From assembly GCA_008360975.2 (NCBI GenBank), contig CM039184.1:31235797-31299796 (forward strand): DNA of 64,000 nt, given 5' to 3'. Below are positions 25,286 through 38,881 of this stretch, piece after piece. Source of the DNA: Lichenostomus cassidix. Taxonomy: Eukaryota > Chordata > Aves > Passeriformes > Meliphagidae. Position 1 is the first letter of the stretch; the number at the start of each line of letters is the position of its first letter. A model generated the notes under the pieces. It did not search any database. It was given only the letters and a program-made list of their open reading frames with translations, and had not been told where the DNA came from. Position numbers and translations under genes: made by a program.

Positions 25286-28200
25286 TGATCCTAAGGTAAA
25301 TTTAAAATTAAAATTTAAATTGATTAATAACTTGCCACATCTGTGAAAGTTTTGTGTTAAAACTCCTGTGCAACCAAGACTTAACAGGAGACCCAGGCAG
25401 TCTTGTATCATGGACAATGATTGTGCTCCAAGGGTATATACGAAAAAAGAAATTATGATGAAAAAAAAAAATTATTTATTTGTTATACTTTGGTCATCTT
25501 GCTTGCTGTAGACAAGTCATATTTATTTTGTTCTGACCCAAAGCAATTTCTTTGGTAATCAACAGTGAGAAAAGAGCGTAAGGCAACCACGAGCACAGGA
25601 TTCATGTGGTATCACAGATGCCATTCCCAGCAGGTTTTCTGTGAGTGAAAATTCTACTTATCTTTTATATCCAAGAGCAATCTTCTCTAGCTTTGCCACT
25701 CAGATACTTGCTCTCACAGTGTCTTACATAGCAAAATAGTGACTGTGATGGTTAAGAAGTGTAATCACAAATTGTCTGCATCAGCAAATTTCCTTCTTTT
25801 CGAAGGAGCTTGTGCATTTTCTGTTCAATACTGAAACTGTAATAACTGCTTTTAAAGAAGCAATTTTTCACTGAGAAAAATTATCTTATTTTTTTAGATA
25901 AGATTTTTTTATCTTATTTTTTAATATTTATCTTATATTAGAAAAAACTAATACTTAACCCTGTGCTTCGTAATGGAGGTAAAATAACACCTAAACCCTT
26001 CTTTTTTGAATTCTCACAGGTTAGGTTTTTTGGAGGGGATTTAAAATGGAATAGAATAGTTAATTTCTGAAATCAAGATTTTTTTTTTTAAATGGTTTGA
26101 TTTAAATGGCCTATGAAGACTCCTGGGATAGAATTCTAACATAACTAGGTTTGTCCTTAATATATTCAAACCTCATCAATTTTGCTTAAATGGTATTCAA
26201 GCATGAATGTTAACTAGTAGAACTGTAGTCTTTGGATATTTGTAATTGCTGTGGAATCATGGTGGAATAAGGAAGACAAGATTCTTTTATGCTTCTGCCT
26301 GCACTGCTCAGCAGGGACATTGTGCAAATCACTTGATTTAATAGAGACTGATTCCAAACTAAGTAAAAACAAGAGGAAGTCTCTCAATGAACCTTTCCAG
26401 CATATAGTTTAAGGGAGGGTAGTCTATTTGCTATGATACTGATTTTTCATTAGCAATGTTGTCTCCTCCCTGTCTCCTACAGCAAAATGGCACAGAATTG
26501 GAGGGAGAAACAGAAGGACATGTATTATTGGCAAGTAGCAGAGATGTTTTTTATTATCAAAGAAGGAACTGTCTCAAGATCAGTCCAGAGAACTGAGCCA
26601 GCCAGTGCATGAGCTGTTCTCCACATACAGCTTCTCTTCTGATGCATACTTTCATATTCTAAAGGGTTGTTACATATTTGGAGAAACTTAAAACATGTAA
26701 CTGCTGTTAGTTCCATGTACTGTGGTGTGATTTATGGGGGTGGGGCAGCCTTCTGGCAATGATCTGTGGGAAGACCTTCTCAATAGTTTGAGCCAGAAAA
26801 GTCCCAAGTTCCAATACATCCTATTTTGACATACTTTTGCTCTTTTGGGTCATTGATCTTTTTTACTTGCTTTTTTTCATAGTTGATAAGCTGTTCATAA
26901 GCTGTCAGTCTTTTTAATAGACTTCCCCCCTTCTTTTTCGACAGCTTGACCTTATACAGTTTTTAGTTCTAGACACTTTTACAACAGCTGAGTTCAAAGA
27001 GTGCTTCTCTGCATCCCTGCTGCTCTCCTGAGGCACATCTTTTAGTGTGTAAGTTGGCCTGCAGCTTTACTTCCCTTTGTGGTATGTTGTGGAGGGTGCC
27101 AGGTCTCAGGTGCTTTCAGGCTCAGAGACTTGCTTGTTCCAAGGAAAGAAGTATGTTTGATCAAGGATGATTACTGAGCTACTTATATTTGAGTTTACAT
27201 TATACCATGCAAGGATAGGTTAAGATACAGACATCTTGCTTTCCCTGCAGCAGTTTAGCATCTCAGTCTAAATCTTCATTCACCATTAGTTAATGACTAG
27301 AAACTCATGCACTGATTGTGCTGATACCATGATATAAAAACTTCCTGTTTTTCCTTGTACCATAACCTATATAGTCTAAATAATTTCCTAACTTGGCTGG
27401 TATAATTAGACAGAGCAGTTTGAGCCATGATTTTTTAGAAAAAATTCAGGAAAAAAGCTGTACAGAATATCACTTTTTTTTTTCATGATGTCTTATTGAC
27501 AACATAATGGAAATAAAATTTTATGGGGAATATAACATTAAAAGTTGAGAACACACAAAAAAAAGGCCCAACCCCAAATATACAAAGGAGAATTCTTTAA
27601 GAGAAGATTGAAGAGAGAGTGAAGGAGCGGTCAGGCCTCAATAGATGAACAAAGAGACCTCTGTGTGAAAAGGGCAGGAAATCAGGAGAATATCATGTGC
27701 CATTTGTTGGGCAGTAGGTTTTTATCTCGAATGTGTAGTAATTTGAAATCAGTGATAATGAGACTAACATAGTTTCATAGACTGTCATCTGAAATGACAG
27801 TCTACCACTGTGCCTTGGGTATAAATTCATTTTCTATCTTAAAACGTCATGGGCTAAATCATAGTCTATTATGCCTGTATACCTCTAGCAAAAACACTTG
27901 AATTCAATGAAATTACACTGGCTACTAATCAGAGAAAAAAGCCTTCTGTCTTGAGATCAACATTATAAAAGAGAAATAAAACAAGTGACAGTTCAGAGTG
28001 CAGGAAGACAATGAAAGTGAAATCCTGAAGCCTATTTTTTTATTACCAAGGTGGTTCTATGAATACTGTTCTGATAGTCATTATATGAGAAAGAAAATGT
28101 ACCTGAGAATATAATTCTATTTTGGTTAAACACAAATCTTTGACCTTGCTGCCTTATTCACTCTTTGAAATTGGGGAATTCAGAAGTATTACATTATATA

Positions 28201-31200
28201 TATGCCACTCTTTAAATTTTTTATTGGTACTTTTCTCCCAATGTTTTTTACAGTCAACACAACTAACAAAACAATTAGTTATTAATGATGATTTTTATTG
28301 TATGTTTGTGCCATAACTGAATGCTGTTAGAGGTGTCATTTGGAGAATTTTTGTTGTTTACTGTTTTTTTCTTCAAATTTGCTTGAGGTTCTTTATCAAA
28401 GAGGGGAAAAAACATTACTAAGAGTTAAGTTTATGTCAGAGAAGGGAAGCGAATACAAAATAGGGTGTGAAAACTGTGCCAGATAAACTCACTTGTCCCT
28501 GGTCATAATGTCAGAAGTAGTTGCTATGAATGTGATGTTGCAGTGCAAAGAGTGTCAGCAGCTTTTCTTTTTTTTTAACAAAACACCGGACAGGGTTTGT
28601 TTCTTACAGCAAAGTAATCCAGAATTAATTTTTAGAAACTTAAAAAGTATGACAAAAATTCCCATACTTCAGGACTTAAGCTAGTGTTAGAAAAAGAATG
28701 AATATTATGATTGTCAATATGATTGTCAATACCTTCCATTGGGAATGGGGAGAAAACGCATACTTTTCTAAACTCTTGAAAAAGTACTGTTCCTTAATGA
28801 TAAAGCAAAAGATACTGTTGCTGTCCAATTTTTTTTCCTTGCAATATGAACTTTATTAAAAATTAACAGCAACAAAAATTAAAGCAAAAACCAAGCACAC
28901 ATTGCATATTGTATTTTTATCATTTTACTATTTGAACTATTTGAGAAATAAGTTCAGGAATGGATTCAGATTTGATGTACTTAATAAAGTAATTGTCACA
29001 AACTTTGAAAATTTAAACAACATTTGCCATTTCACCCTTTATTTGAATAAGGACTGACATTGCTTTTGAATTGCTGATTTTTCCGTATAGCCAAAGCTTT
29101 TCTTTTGAGATGTAAATTTCTTTGCAGATTTACTTAGCTGTGAAATTTCTTTGACACTCTTGAGTTCTCTCCTGTCTTTCAGAGCAGTCACATGAAAATG
29201 GATAAAAACTATGACCACTGGAAAAATGCAGCAAAAAGCAGTGAAACACCAGGCAAGACTTGTATTAGAGTACAAACAATAACATGTCATCATTCTGGAT
29301 GCAAGGTATTCTCTATTGCTAGTAGAGTCTAGTAAAGGTAGACAACTATGAGGAGTTCACCAAATTTGGACCACTAATGGTGCCCTCTCCCAGCAACTGT
29401 GTTATGAAACAAATTGCATTTAAATTGCTTTTCAAATTTATTGAATTACTGTAAATTATACTGACAAACTGATGGCTCTTTCTTAGGTTAACATATATTC
29501 AATATCAAAATATTTGAGTTAACATCTGCTTTTGAGATTTAGGTTGCACTAGGTGGTTTTACTGATGTTCCTCAGAAATGCCAAACTTAATTCCTAATTG
29601 CTAAATTCAAAGGAGACAACCTTTCTTCAAATAGCTAACAACCTCTTTAGACAGTTCTTCCCATATTCACAGCATCATAGAAAATATTAAGTGGATACTT
29701 CAAAAAGTTTAGTAAACTAATGAGGACTAAATATGTAATTTATCTCATAATATAATAAGAGGCATATTTGACTTATTTTGCTTCCTTACATCTTTGAAAC
29801 TGAGAAATTCAAGTATGTGACCAATTTCTTTGTGGAAATAGTCTTGAAAAATTTTGAATAAGTATAACGTTGTTAATTTCAGTCATTCTGTGATTTTACT
29901 GAAGGCCATGTGAAAGCTACTTCAAAATTTCCAGAGCAGAATTCTGGTTTGGATAACTTGGGAACAGTGGCATAGATTCACTTAATGTTTAATAATTTTA
30001 TGAGGACTAATACACAGTTACCTTGAACTTTAATGGAGCCTCTATGCAGCTGTGCAAAACAGCTACTGGTAATGGGCCACCAGAATTGCTTTTGGTGTTT
30101 TTCCAGTAATTAAAAACAGATGGCCAATAACAATTTCCACTGTATAACAAATTTAGTAGCTACTAGTTGTGCGATCAAGCATTGATTTACTAGTTTATAA
30201 AATGATTTAGTGATTGGATAAGGACAAAAATGGTTAGGGGAAAATACAGATGTCACTAACATAATATTATTCAATGGAAGACAATAGCTATTCTGGATTT
30301 ACAGCAGGATAGAAAATAACATTTAACCCACAATTTGTAACTCTTGATTTTGACTTTTAAAGAGAATGAAGGTCTCAATCCAGAAGCTTCAGAAATATCT
30401 CCACCATAATTTACATTCATAATCAATCTCTTCTGCATACGGTTTCTCCTGATTCCTCCTCCTCCCACCCACTTTACTAACAGTCTAACTTATATTGGTG
30501 AAGAGGAAACATTGCAGATTTGCATAGATCTAGCTGTGCTTCTCAATTAGAACACTACACCCTGACTGAATAATTTTAGAGCTTTTGACATAATTGGTAC
30601 CCTCAGATTCTACAGTGAGACAGGTTATATGTGTTCCACATCCATGAAAAAGTGAAAAATTAAGGGAGATGTCTGCAGCAATGTTTAATTTTGAAGAACT
30701 TAATTTTTAATATCTTTTCTTTGTCACAGAATCTCTGCAGATGAGTGTAAAGTTGTTCAGTGCAGGGTTATAGGAGCCTGTATAAGTAAAGATTTCAAAT
30801 TCTTAAGCTGTCCTTAAGAAATACTTAAATAAAGCATATATATTTAAATAATATTTTTAAAAAATATTATCTGTAAATGCCTTCTTTTACACAGTTAGAT
30901 GCTGTATTTTTATATTCCAAAAGCCAATGGCTATACTTTTACATTTGCACAAAAAAAATGTTGTTCTGTGCCTAACTCAGCAGCTCAGAAGGCAACAGAT
31001 ACAAAATTTGAGAGACAAGAAAGGTTATAAATCTTCAAGTACTTGATAGACAGGTGGATGGAGAGAGAAACCTTGAGTTCTATTTAATGGTGTGGTTTCT
31101 ATAGGAGAGGTTAAAAGGCCCTGCAAGCAACATTCTCAGCTGAATGCATCTTTACTTGATCCTGGCATGATTCAGTGACAATTTAGTCAGATTTTCATCT

Positions 31201-33487
31201 GGTATAGCCCTCTGCTCAAAACACTTCTCTGGATATAACAGACCTGAAACACCTAAATTCATTAAGGAATTTAGTAATTAGAATGTTGTGACCTTCATTA
31301 TGCATTTCCTAAGCAGCGTATGGAACTAGATGTATGTCTTTCTTTTTGTAGTTTTGTCTATGGTGCTTCCTTGTGTGGGAATAGCCTTCCACAGGCCATC
31401 CCAGAAGCCAGTTTGTGGAGATGAATTGGTAGCTGTAGCTTGTTTAGCTGTTATTATGCAAAGCTGCAACCCATACTTCCAAAGTAGGTGGGGCATATGT
31501 AAGGAGACAAAGTCCCAGTAAGGTTCTGTAACCCAGGGTAGTTGTAACTTTCTTCATTTCTTCCTCCAGGAAGATTCTGGGCAAAGGGTGAAAAGGAGAA
31601 TTGAATTGTCTTGGTCTCCATTAGGTCAGTCCCTGCAAATAAAAATGAGACTAAATGGTAATGTAAGGAGATGTCACACCTTCCTTTTATTTTTTTAATT
31701 TTTTAAAAAATTATTTAATATTAAAATTGGTTTAGGCTGAATGTGGAGTATCAGCTGAGTCTGACACAAAATATCCATTCCTAGGTGACCTGGATAACTT
31801 TACAGTCTTAGTAAAGCTTCAGTATCTAATGGCATTCAATCCATCAAAAGGATGGAGTGATGTTAATGGCAATCATGATAATTACATCCCAGGGGTTAAA
31901 ATGTGTTTCAGTGATGCTTTCTGGTTAATGGAATTGATCTTGACCCTTCTTCTGCAGCTATCCCTGCACAGAATTGTATATAACATCAATGCTGCTCTCA
32001 GCATGTGTTTTGGTTAATTCTCCAGCAGAACATACACCCCTGCTGACACCTTGATGCAGCACATGTAAAGATAGGCAGTTCTAATACAATAAACTGTGGT
32101 AAGACAAACATAAATCACTTCTATGTGTGTGTGTATAAACATCTGCTTTCTTTTTTTCCAGTAAAATCTCTGAATCAGAACCCAAACCCACATAAATCTG
32201 CATCCCTCTGTGGAAGGCACACCTGATTTACAGTTTGTCCTTATTGGATAACACCTCATTTTGTCCATCACCTACATGGTTTGTCTGTGGAATATCAAAG
32301 GCACCTTATACTACAGAAAAAATAAACCTTCTGTGTTGTACTCAACAGCTGGGCTATATGCAAGTAACTTCCTATGGAGTATTTTGTTCATTTCTGTGGG
32401 TGTAAAATAATTGTGTACAAAAAATGGGGGTTTTCTCTTGGATATAGTTGTTGACAGAATGTGTTTTTATACAAATACAAGTCAAAGGGTCATCTCATAG
32501 GCTTTGTCTTCTAAGATACTGGCTTGTTTTTTCTTTTAAACCATGTTTCTGGTTCATGCCATATTTACTTAAGTACAGCTAAACAACTGTTAAATGCATC
32601 ATACTGCAGGTGAAAACATAAAATGGTAAAGTGGTGCCTTATGAAACTAGTAGAACAAGGTTATCTGTACATTGTGCACTACTAGAACTAATAAAATGAG
32701 AAATATTTATAGCGTCATTTTTCCTAGAATGGTTCACTGTAGTATCTTTCATTTCATTTTAAACTGATGAAGGTAAATTAAAAGGAGAAAAGGTTGTTTC
32801 AGTCATGCTAGGAAAGAGGCCAAGATTTATTTGGGTTTTCCAACTACTCTTTAATAGTTCCTTAGTACAAAAAATGTTGTCTGTGATTTATGTGCCAGGG
32901 TTCAAAGTGATAGTTATAGAAAATATGTTGATACGCCAATTAATATTTTTTTTATTCTGGAAATAGAATTTGAAGCACAATCATAAGTGGCAGAGATTTA
33001 GAATTACTTTAATCTTTCTTTCCATAACAAATATTTCCCTGAAATCTAGAAATGGAGGCAGTCTGTTTTTCTATAGATTTCTCTCAGATCAGTTTGACAT
33101 TGGAGTCTAGGAAGGTTAAAAGTCATCCTGAAGTCTTTCTCTGACGGCAGGTATTCAAAGGATTTTTCTCCTTCATTTTCATTGAAATTGTAGAAGTGCA
33201 ATTATTTTTTGAGACTGTTTCACCTCTGTCAAGTTCTTCTTAAATCATTCAGTGTATGTGAAAGTAATTGAAGACATATTCAGACACTGACAGCAGCACA
33301 GAGAAAATTATTGAATCAGCTTGGTGTCCATGGGAAAAAAGCTGAAGTAAACCAATGGATAATTTATGATAAAATATCTGCACTGAAGCTTAGAGGTAAG
33401 GAGGAGGCTCCCCACACCTGCAAGATGAATTTAGGGCATCAGATGTTCTTATTTATGTAATCACATTGGTTTGTGTTTTAAATGCGC
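25286..33487. other. AT-rich non-coding DNA, no gene recognised
   Basis: No gene, RNA gene or transposon is identified. Open frames are at most 85 codons and have no recognisable domain. Small structures seen are a TTATCTTA-rich low-complexity patch at about 25885-25935, a perfect 11-bp hairpin at 27778-27804, and AT-only inverted repeats at 30848-30870 and 31696-31713. Confidence 0.7.
27778..27804. repeat. Perfect 11-bp inverted repeat, 5-nt loop
   Basis: The left arm TAGACTGTCAT (27778-27788) and the right arm ATGACAGTCTA (27794-27804) are exact reverse complements around CTGAA. The flanks do not extend the stem. It could form a small hairpin in single-stranded DNA or RNA. The stem is too short for a microRNA precursor as it stands. 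Confidence 0.9.
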
Positions 33488-34017
33488 TGTAGCATTTGCC
33501 AGTGTGAGACGTTGTCCCTCAAGGGCAGCCAGAGCCCCAGCGCTCCAAAGGCAAACGGCAGCGTGGGCGCGCTGGGCGAGATGGCCGGTGCCGGTCCGGG
33601 TCTGGGGAATGCACGGAGTGGTGTGGAAATTGGGCGACAGAAACTCGGCAGGAAACATGGATGAGGTGAAAGAACGTACTGGACACTGTCTCTGGTCTCC
33701 CAGGGAGGTTTATTTGGGTCTTCAAGGGGGTTGCATGGGAGGTGAAGGGGAGAGGAAAGCAAGGAAGAGGCAGGGGGACTGGAAGCCCAGATACAGTGAC
33801 ACCCAGGATCACGCTGGCATGGGTTTATAAGGGAAGGGAAGGGGGAGGGATTGGCTCTGGAGAGCCAATCCCGGAAGGTCTGACGGGAAGAAAGGCGGGA
33901 GAACACACCAATAGACTTCTGATAAGGCAGGGTGCATATTTCAAAACAGCCAATAGCATACAGAGCAGGAGAACAAAGGAAAAACCTCGTGGAAATCTGC
34001 AGAACCACGTTGCTACA
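33488..34017 (-). mobile_element. CpG-rich solo LTR of an endogenous retrovirus, antisense
   Basis: The block is bounded by short inverted termini, TGTAGCA at the plus left end and TGCTACA at the right. On the minus strand, in order, it holds a CCAAT palindrome (33847-33872), a C/T-rich tract, a TTATAAA TATA box (plus TTTATAA at 33824-33830), an AATAAA signal (plus TTTATT at 33709-33714), and a GC- and CpG-rich U5 of about 200 bases (33488-33705). This is the U3-R-U5 order of an LTR. No gag, pol or env lies on either side, so it is solo. No target duplication is visible: the flanks are ATGCGC on the left and CCAGTG on the right. Open frames of up to 176 codons cross the whole block (33478-34008, minus), probably because GC richness removes stop codons. 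It stands out sharply from the AT-rich surroundings. The class is undetermined. Confidence 0.8.
33847..33872. promoter_or_regulatory. Palindrome carrying two opposed CCAAT boxes
   Basis: A perfect 12-bp inverted repeat with a 2-nt centre puts ATTGG on the left arm and CCAAT on the right, so a CCAAT box can be read on each strand. It sits just upstream (minus strand) of the LTR TATA box at 33824-33830. CCAAT boxes are bound by NF-Y in vertebrate promoters (established knowledge). Use of this particular site is inference. Confidence 0.6.
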
Positions 34018-36581
34018 CCAGTGGGTTTCAGTGTTGCTATTTTATTTCCTTCCTTGAAATGTGTTACTTTCCTTGCTAATGCTCTTGCTTTTCTAAGAAT
34101 GAGAATTGCTGTTACGATCATTACCTGGTATCTAGAGGTCATCCATTTCAGACTCAGAGTTGATGAAATCAATTTCTAGTTTCTGCTTGATAACAGGAGC
34201 AAGAATATCAGGAGATAGAAGGAAACATATCTGACCTGCATCATGACTTTTCTGAGGTGTCTTAGAAACTCTCTTCTGCAGTGACTTTCAAAAAACTCTG
34301 AAAATGTTGCAAAAATTGCAAAAAACTTTTCTCAATAAACACTTCACCTGCATCCTCGACTTAAAAAAAAATTTATTGTTCTATTTTGTTGTTGAGCAAA
34401 ATGTGTCACTGTTTTCACTGACAGTGCTAAATAATAGTCTGCAAAAACCATTTTAGAACATAAATGCTAATGTGCTACTGTCATGAGTCTGAATTATAAT
34501 GATCTTTCACTTCACTAATCTGTGTGTTGTTAGACTGCTTTAGTGTAACCAAGACATAAACAGTGCTGGAGCCACATTGATTTCAAATGAAGGGATGGTA
34601 ACAATTCCTGCAGTTATGAGTTACTTTTCTGCATGGGAATTTCTAGCTAGTGAGCTGGGAAAAGAATATTACAAGTGATAAATAATGAGCCTGAGAACCA
34701 CTCATCCATCACTCTATTTTGCAATGATAATTTTCTAATAAGTAGGAGTCTGTAATGCCTCAGAACTCATCTCCAAGTTCCTTAAGATAGCCAATTAGTG
34801 AGTATGGTACTTTAGTCAGACACCACTAAATTCAAATGAGGTTTGTTTTGAGTCTGTGGAATACAGTAATAGTCATCCCTAAATTTTCTGAATTTTACTT
34901 CATTTACTTAGTAACTTCTTCAGTCATGCTAAAAAAACCCAATGGATATCTAAACAGTCATTGAGATTAGATGTAATTCAAAAGCCATAGTCAGAAAAGC
35001 AGTCCTTAGTAGGAGAAAACACTGAAGTACAAAACTAAAACGAAGCCTATGGACTTTTTGTGATTAAATTAAAATATGAAGGAAAATAAAATAAATAGTA
35101 TTTTCTAAAATATTTTGAGCTAATAATCTGAAAGTGGCGATTTTATTTTTTTTTTAAGAAACTACTTCATAGTTCTAGCAAAAAGAATTATGAAAGCAGT
35201 TTACACCTTCTATATTGGAGGTGTTGTGGAGCTGGAGTTGATGCCCACTGCTTTCTCTAGCCATCTTTTCTTGTCCTCTGGCTAATGGAACATGTGAAAC
35301 GAGGGTAGAAACCAGAATCCAGGGGAAAAAACAGTTGTCTTTTACAGCCCAGTAAACAGGAATTTTGCCATGGTTATTTCAGGTAGATAGTCTTTGTACT
35401 GACCTGACAGGATTTAGGCCTGAACTGATTTTAGCTTCTTTTAACAATTTTCTTGAGTTGCTTATCTTTAACTCAACCTCATCCTAGATATCTGCACATG
35501 TAGGAAGTAGATTAACAGGTCTGTCATTCCAGGTAATATGGTAGTCCAGCAAACAACAGCCCCTTGTGCTGAGGCAGTGGGGGCTCATTCTGCAGCTTTC
35601 AAAATTCATCTGAAAAGCAGTGTGGGGCCACATAAGGGAGAGGAAGTAGACTGTGATGAGAAAATACCCAAAAATAGATTCAAGTGAATCCAAGTGTGAG
35701 GAAGAGCCCCATCACCAGCATTATGCTGCTCCTGGTGGATGATCATGAGTGTTGGTTACTCACAGTGACACCTCACAGGACAGCTCTGCCTGGAGAAGGT
35801 CAGGAGCCACCAATCTTCTGACCTAGGAGCACACTGGAAAGGAGACTACAACATGAGAGAAATTGAGTGGAGACTAAGTATTCTTTCATGAGAGTGTTAA
35901 GGCCCTTTTCATTCTTATTCATAGACTATTGATCTCACATGTAAATGAATGAAAACTATTGTCCTTTAAATAATTTGGATGTTATCTGAGCTAACACTAA
36001 ATTTTTTGTTCCACTTAAAAAGTGTGTTCTACTTTTATTAACAAGACTTAAAACACAACAAACACTTTTGGAAAAGCCTTTGTGGAGATAATGTTATCCT
36101 GATCCATACTGAAAGAGATGTCTCTCTCTTCCATTTTTTTCTCTTCCAAGGTTTTGACCACTGGGCACAGCTCTGGGTGTAAGAGATCCCAAAGCTAGAG
36201 AGAGACTGTGGTGCAGCAGGGATGTGAGGTACAGTTCCTGCTGTCAGAGTATCCTCCTGATATGGACAGTGGGATTCACAGACATGTAAGTTGCTCTAAA
36301 ACATACAGAATTCTCGTGAAAATGCAGTTTTGGAGAGAGTTGTAGTATGTTCCAGGAATTAGAGAAAACACAACAGGCTTCGGAGTTAGACAGTGGAAGG
36401 CTGAGGAACATGGTTACATTGTTTTAGAGTCTTGGTTTGGGAAGATGCAGAAGGGGACACAGGGAAGGCATGAGAATGTAGTTTTTTGCTAAATAGGTTT
36501 TGGACTATAGTTACTAGAGCCTTGAAGTTTGACCGGTAGAATGCCATAATTTTACTTTTATCTTCCCAATTGTTTTCTGGT

Positions 36582-36598
36582 AAAAAAAAAAAAAAAAA
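36582..36598. repeat. Poly(A) run, 17 bases
   Basis: Seventeen A, then GTAGGAGAAAAAAAG. There is no recognisable retroposed sequence upstream. Confidence 0.85.
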
Positions 36599-38881
36599 GT
36601 AGGAGAAAAAAAGTCACATTTATTTCTTCTTTGCAAGTCTGGAGAATCAAGAAGTTTTTAAATGCTTTTACTCCACCTATTTTACCTTTAGATTTGTGTA
36701 GGAATCTTGGACAGTACAGCATGGGCTTGTTTCTTGCTACTGCTTCTACATGTGTAACAGTACTTTGCTATTGTATTTTTTGTATCTCTCGAAGGAGAAT
36801 CCTACATTCACAGTGCTTTGTTTCAGGAATTCCCTGATCTTTCAAACATGCCAAGTCGCATTTTTCAACCCTCTCCACACCACCACGTTTTCTCCTGAAT
36901 GTCTTTCATTTCCAGTGATATAGTCAGCCCTAATTGTGTAATCGGTGCTCTCCAGGTGGAAGGGGAGCAACATGTCCAACACTTAGTATCATTTATCTCT
37001 TTAAAGTGCATAGAGCTCAATTACGTTCTGTAAAAGTGTTCAAAGGTGCATTTCTCAGGAAGATGCACCCAAGTCTTGACTCCATCCACCATGAAATCTG
37101 AACATACTCAGGTAGGTGTGTACTGCAGGCTGTACTTAGTTATCTGCCAAGAACAAAATTTGGTAGATGAACATAAGGTGCAGTAATCACAATAGATCCT
37201 CCTAAGCTATGTGACTGTGAGCTGCTAGAAATCCATTTGGCTTGTCTACATACATGTATTTTAAGTCTTTCTAGCAAGGGAGTATTTAACCCATGTTGTT
37301 TTAGAGACCTCTACCCTCCACTGAAAGATTTTCAGATTTCCTGCCTAAGGGAGCACCTCCACGTACTACCATATGTAACTGTCACACAACTGATTGTATG
37401 GATTAGTGGGAAGGAGTATTTCATGGTAAACTCTTTATAATAGGGTTTAATTTGAAGACTTCAAATAGACCAGGATTGATTCACTATTATTATTCAACAT
37501 CTTGAGATGTGGAAAAGTTCGACACAATTTAATAAAGAGCTTAGAAAATTTATCTCTCCTCAACACCAAACTTGGTTTAAAAACAGCTGTAGTGCAGCTG
37601 GATTGCTGTATTTTTTTTAATTCTTGTCTGGCAGTGTTACATTTTGAACAACTGGGCTAGATCAGAATATTTTTGTTTGTTTTTGTGTTTGTTTTTTTAT
37701 TTTGTGTTATGAAAGACACTTTTAACAGATGAGTCCTACATGAGACTTTCATTTCTTGGACCTGTAGGAAAGCGTAGAATTTTTTTTTCACTCTGACTCA
37801 CAAAACTCAAATAATATATTCTTCCATGACAGATCACCCCAAAGGACACAGTGCAATATGCTTTCCTGGCTTCTTTGTGTACATTTTTCTCTCCAACAGC
37901 AGAATTTTCCTGAACAGAAAAGGCTCACATGAGCTCTTTAGTTCCATTTTTAAAATTATGGTAAAGAAAAAAATCCATGAAATCTGAATTTGTGGACCTA
38001 GAATTCCTGATTTCAAGTGGAATGAACAAGGCAACTATTTTAAATCATGTCAGTCAGTAGGTCAATAATGTAATTTCACTGACAGACAATGTAGATGAAA
38101 CAGGGTCCACATCCTGTAAGCCTGTTGGATCAGCAAAAATAAATTCTAGTTTTCTCATTGTATTGATTGAAATCCAGATACTATGAAAGTAACAGAATTT
38201 TGCATGAAGAAACACATTCTGAGCAATTAACTGAATTTTGAGAAAAAACAAGAGAATTCACATATTTTCAATATTTGAGTCTTGAAAAATATTTTTCTGG
38301 GCTTTTGCTGTCAGTTTTGACCTGAGTGGGATAGACATTTTTATGTCCATAACTGCAGAGAAATGTTTGAACCTTAAATAATTATGTAAAATAATTATTA
38401 TTATTTTTGCATTCTATAAGTTTTTTAGAACTATACTGAAACCATCTCTATAAACACCTTCCAGAATGAAGGATCCAATGCAGATTTTCAACAATGATTA
38501 AATCATAGGCTTCTGGAAAGAAGTGTTTGTAATGGAAAAGCTGACACAATATTAACAATCAAAGTGTGTGTACTCATAATGAACAATTTGATAATGTGTC
38601 TTATAATGAGCTACAAACTTTTTTGTGCAGTAGAAGTGATGGTGATGGCAAGACTAATTTATTTAACTTTTGTAATTGTAGATTAGCACGTACATTTCTT
38701 CAGCTGTTAAAATTCACTTACAATTGTTTTAGCTTTCTAAAATAAAGTGTGTTTCTATTCCAAGGTTATTATGGACCTGCTAATGGGGTATTGACTACTG
38801 TTTCTTGTCATCCATCTTCTGGTGGAAAGCTGGTCATTACTTTTCACTAAATAATTCCCTGTTATCTACACATTCACATAA

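Noticed and set aside
30848..30870. AT-only inverted repeat (and a similar one at 31696-31713)
   Set aside because: Exact dyads, but made solely of A and T in very AT-rich DNA, where they are common. Not listed as separate features.
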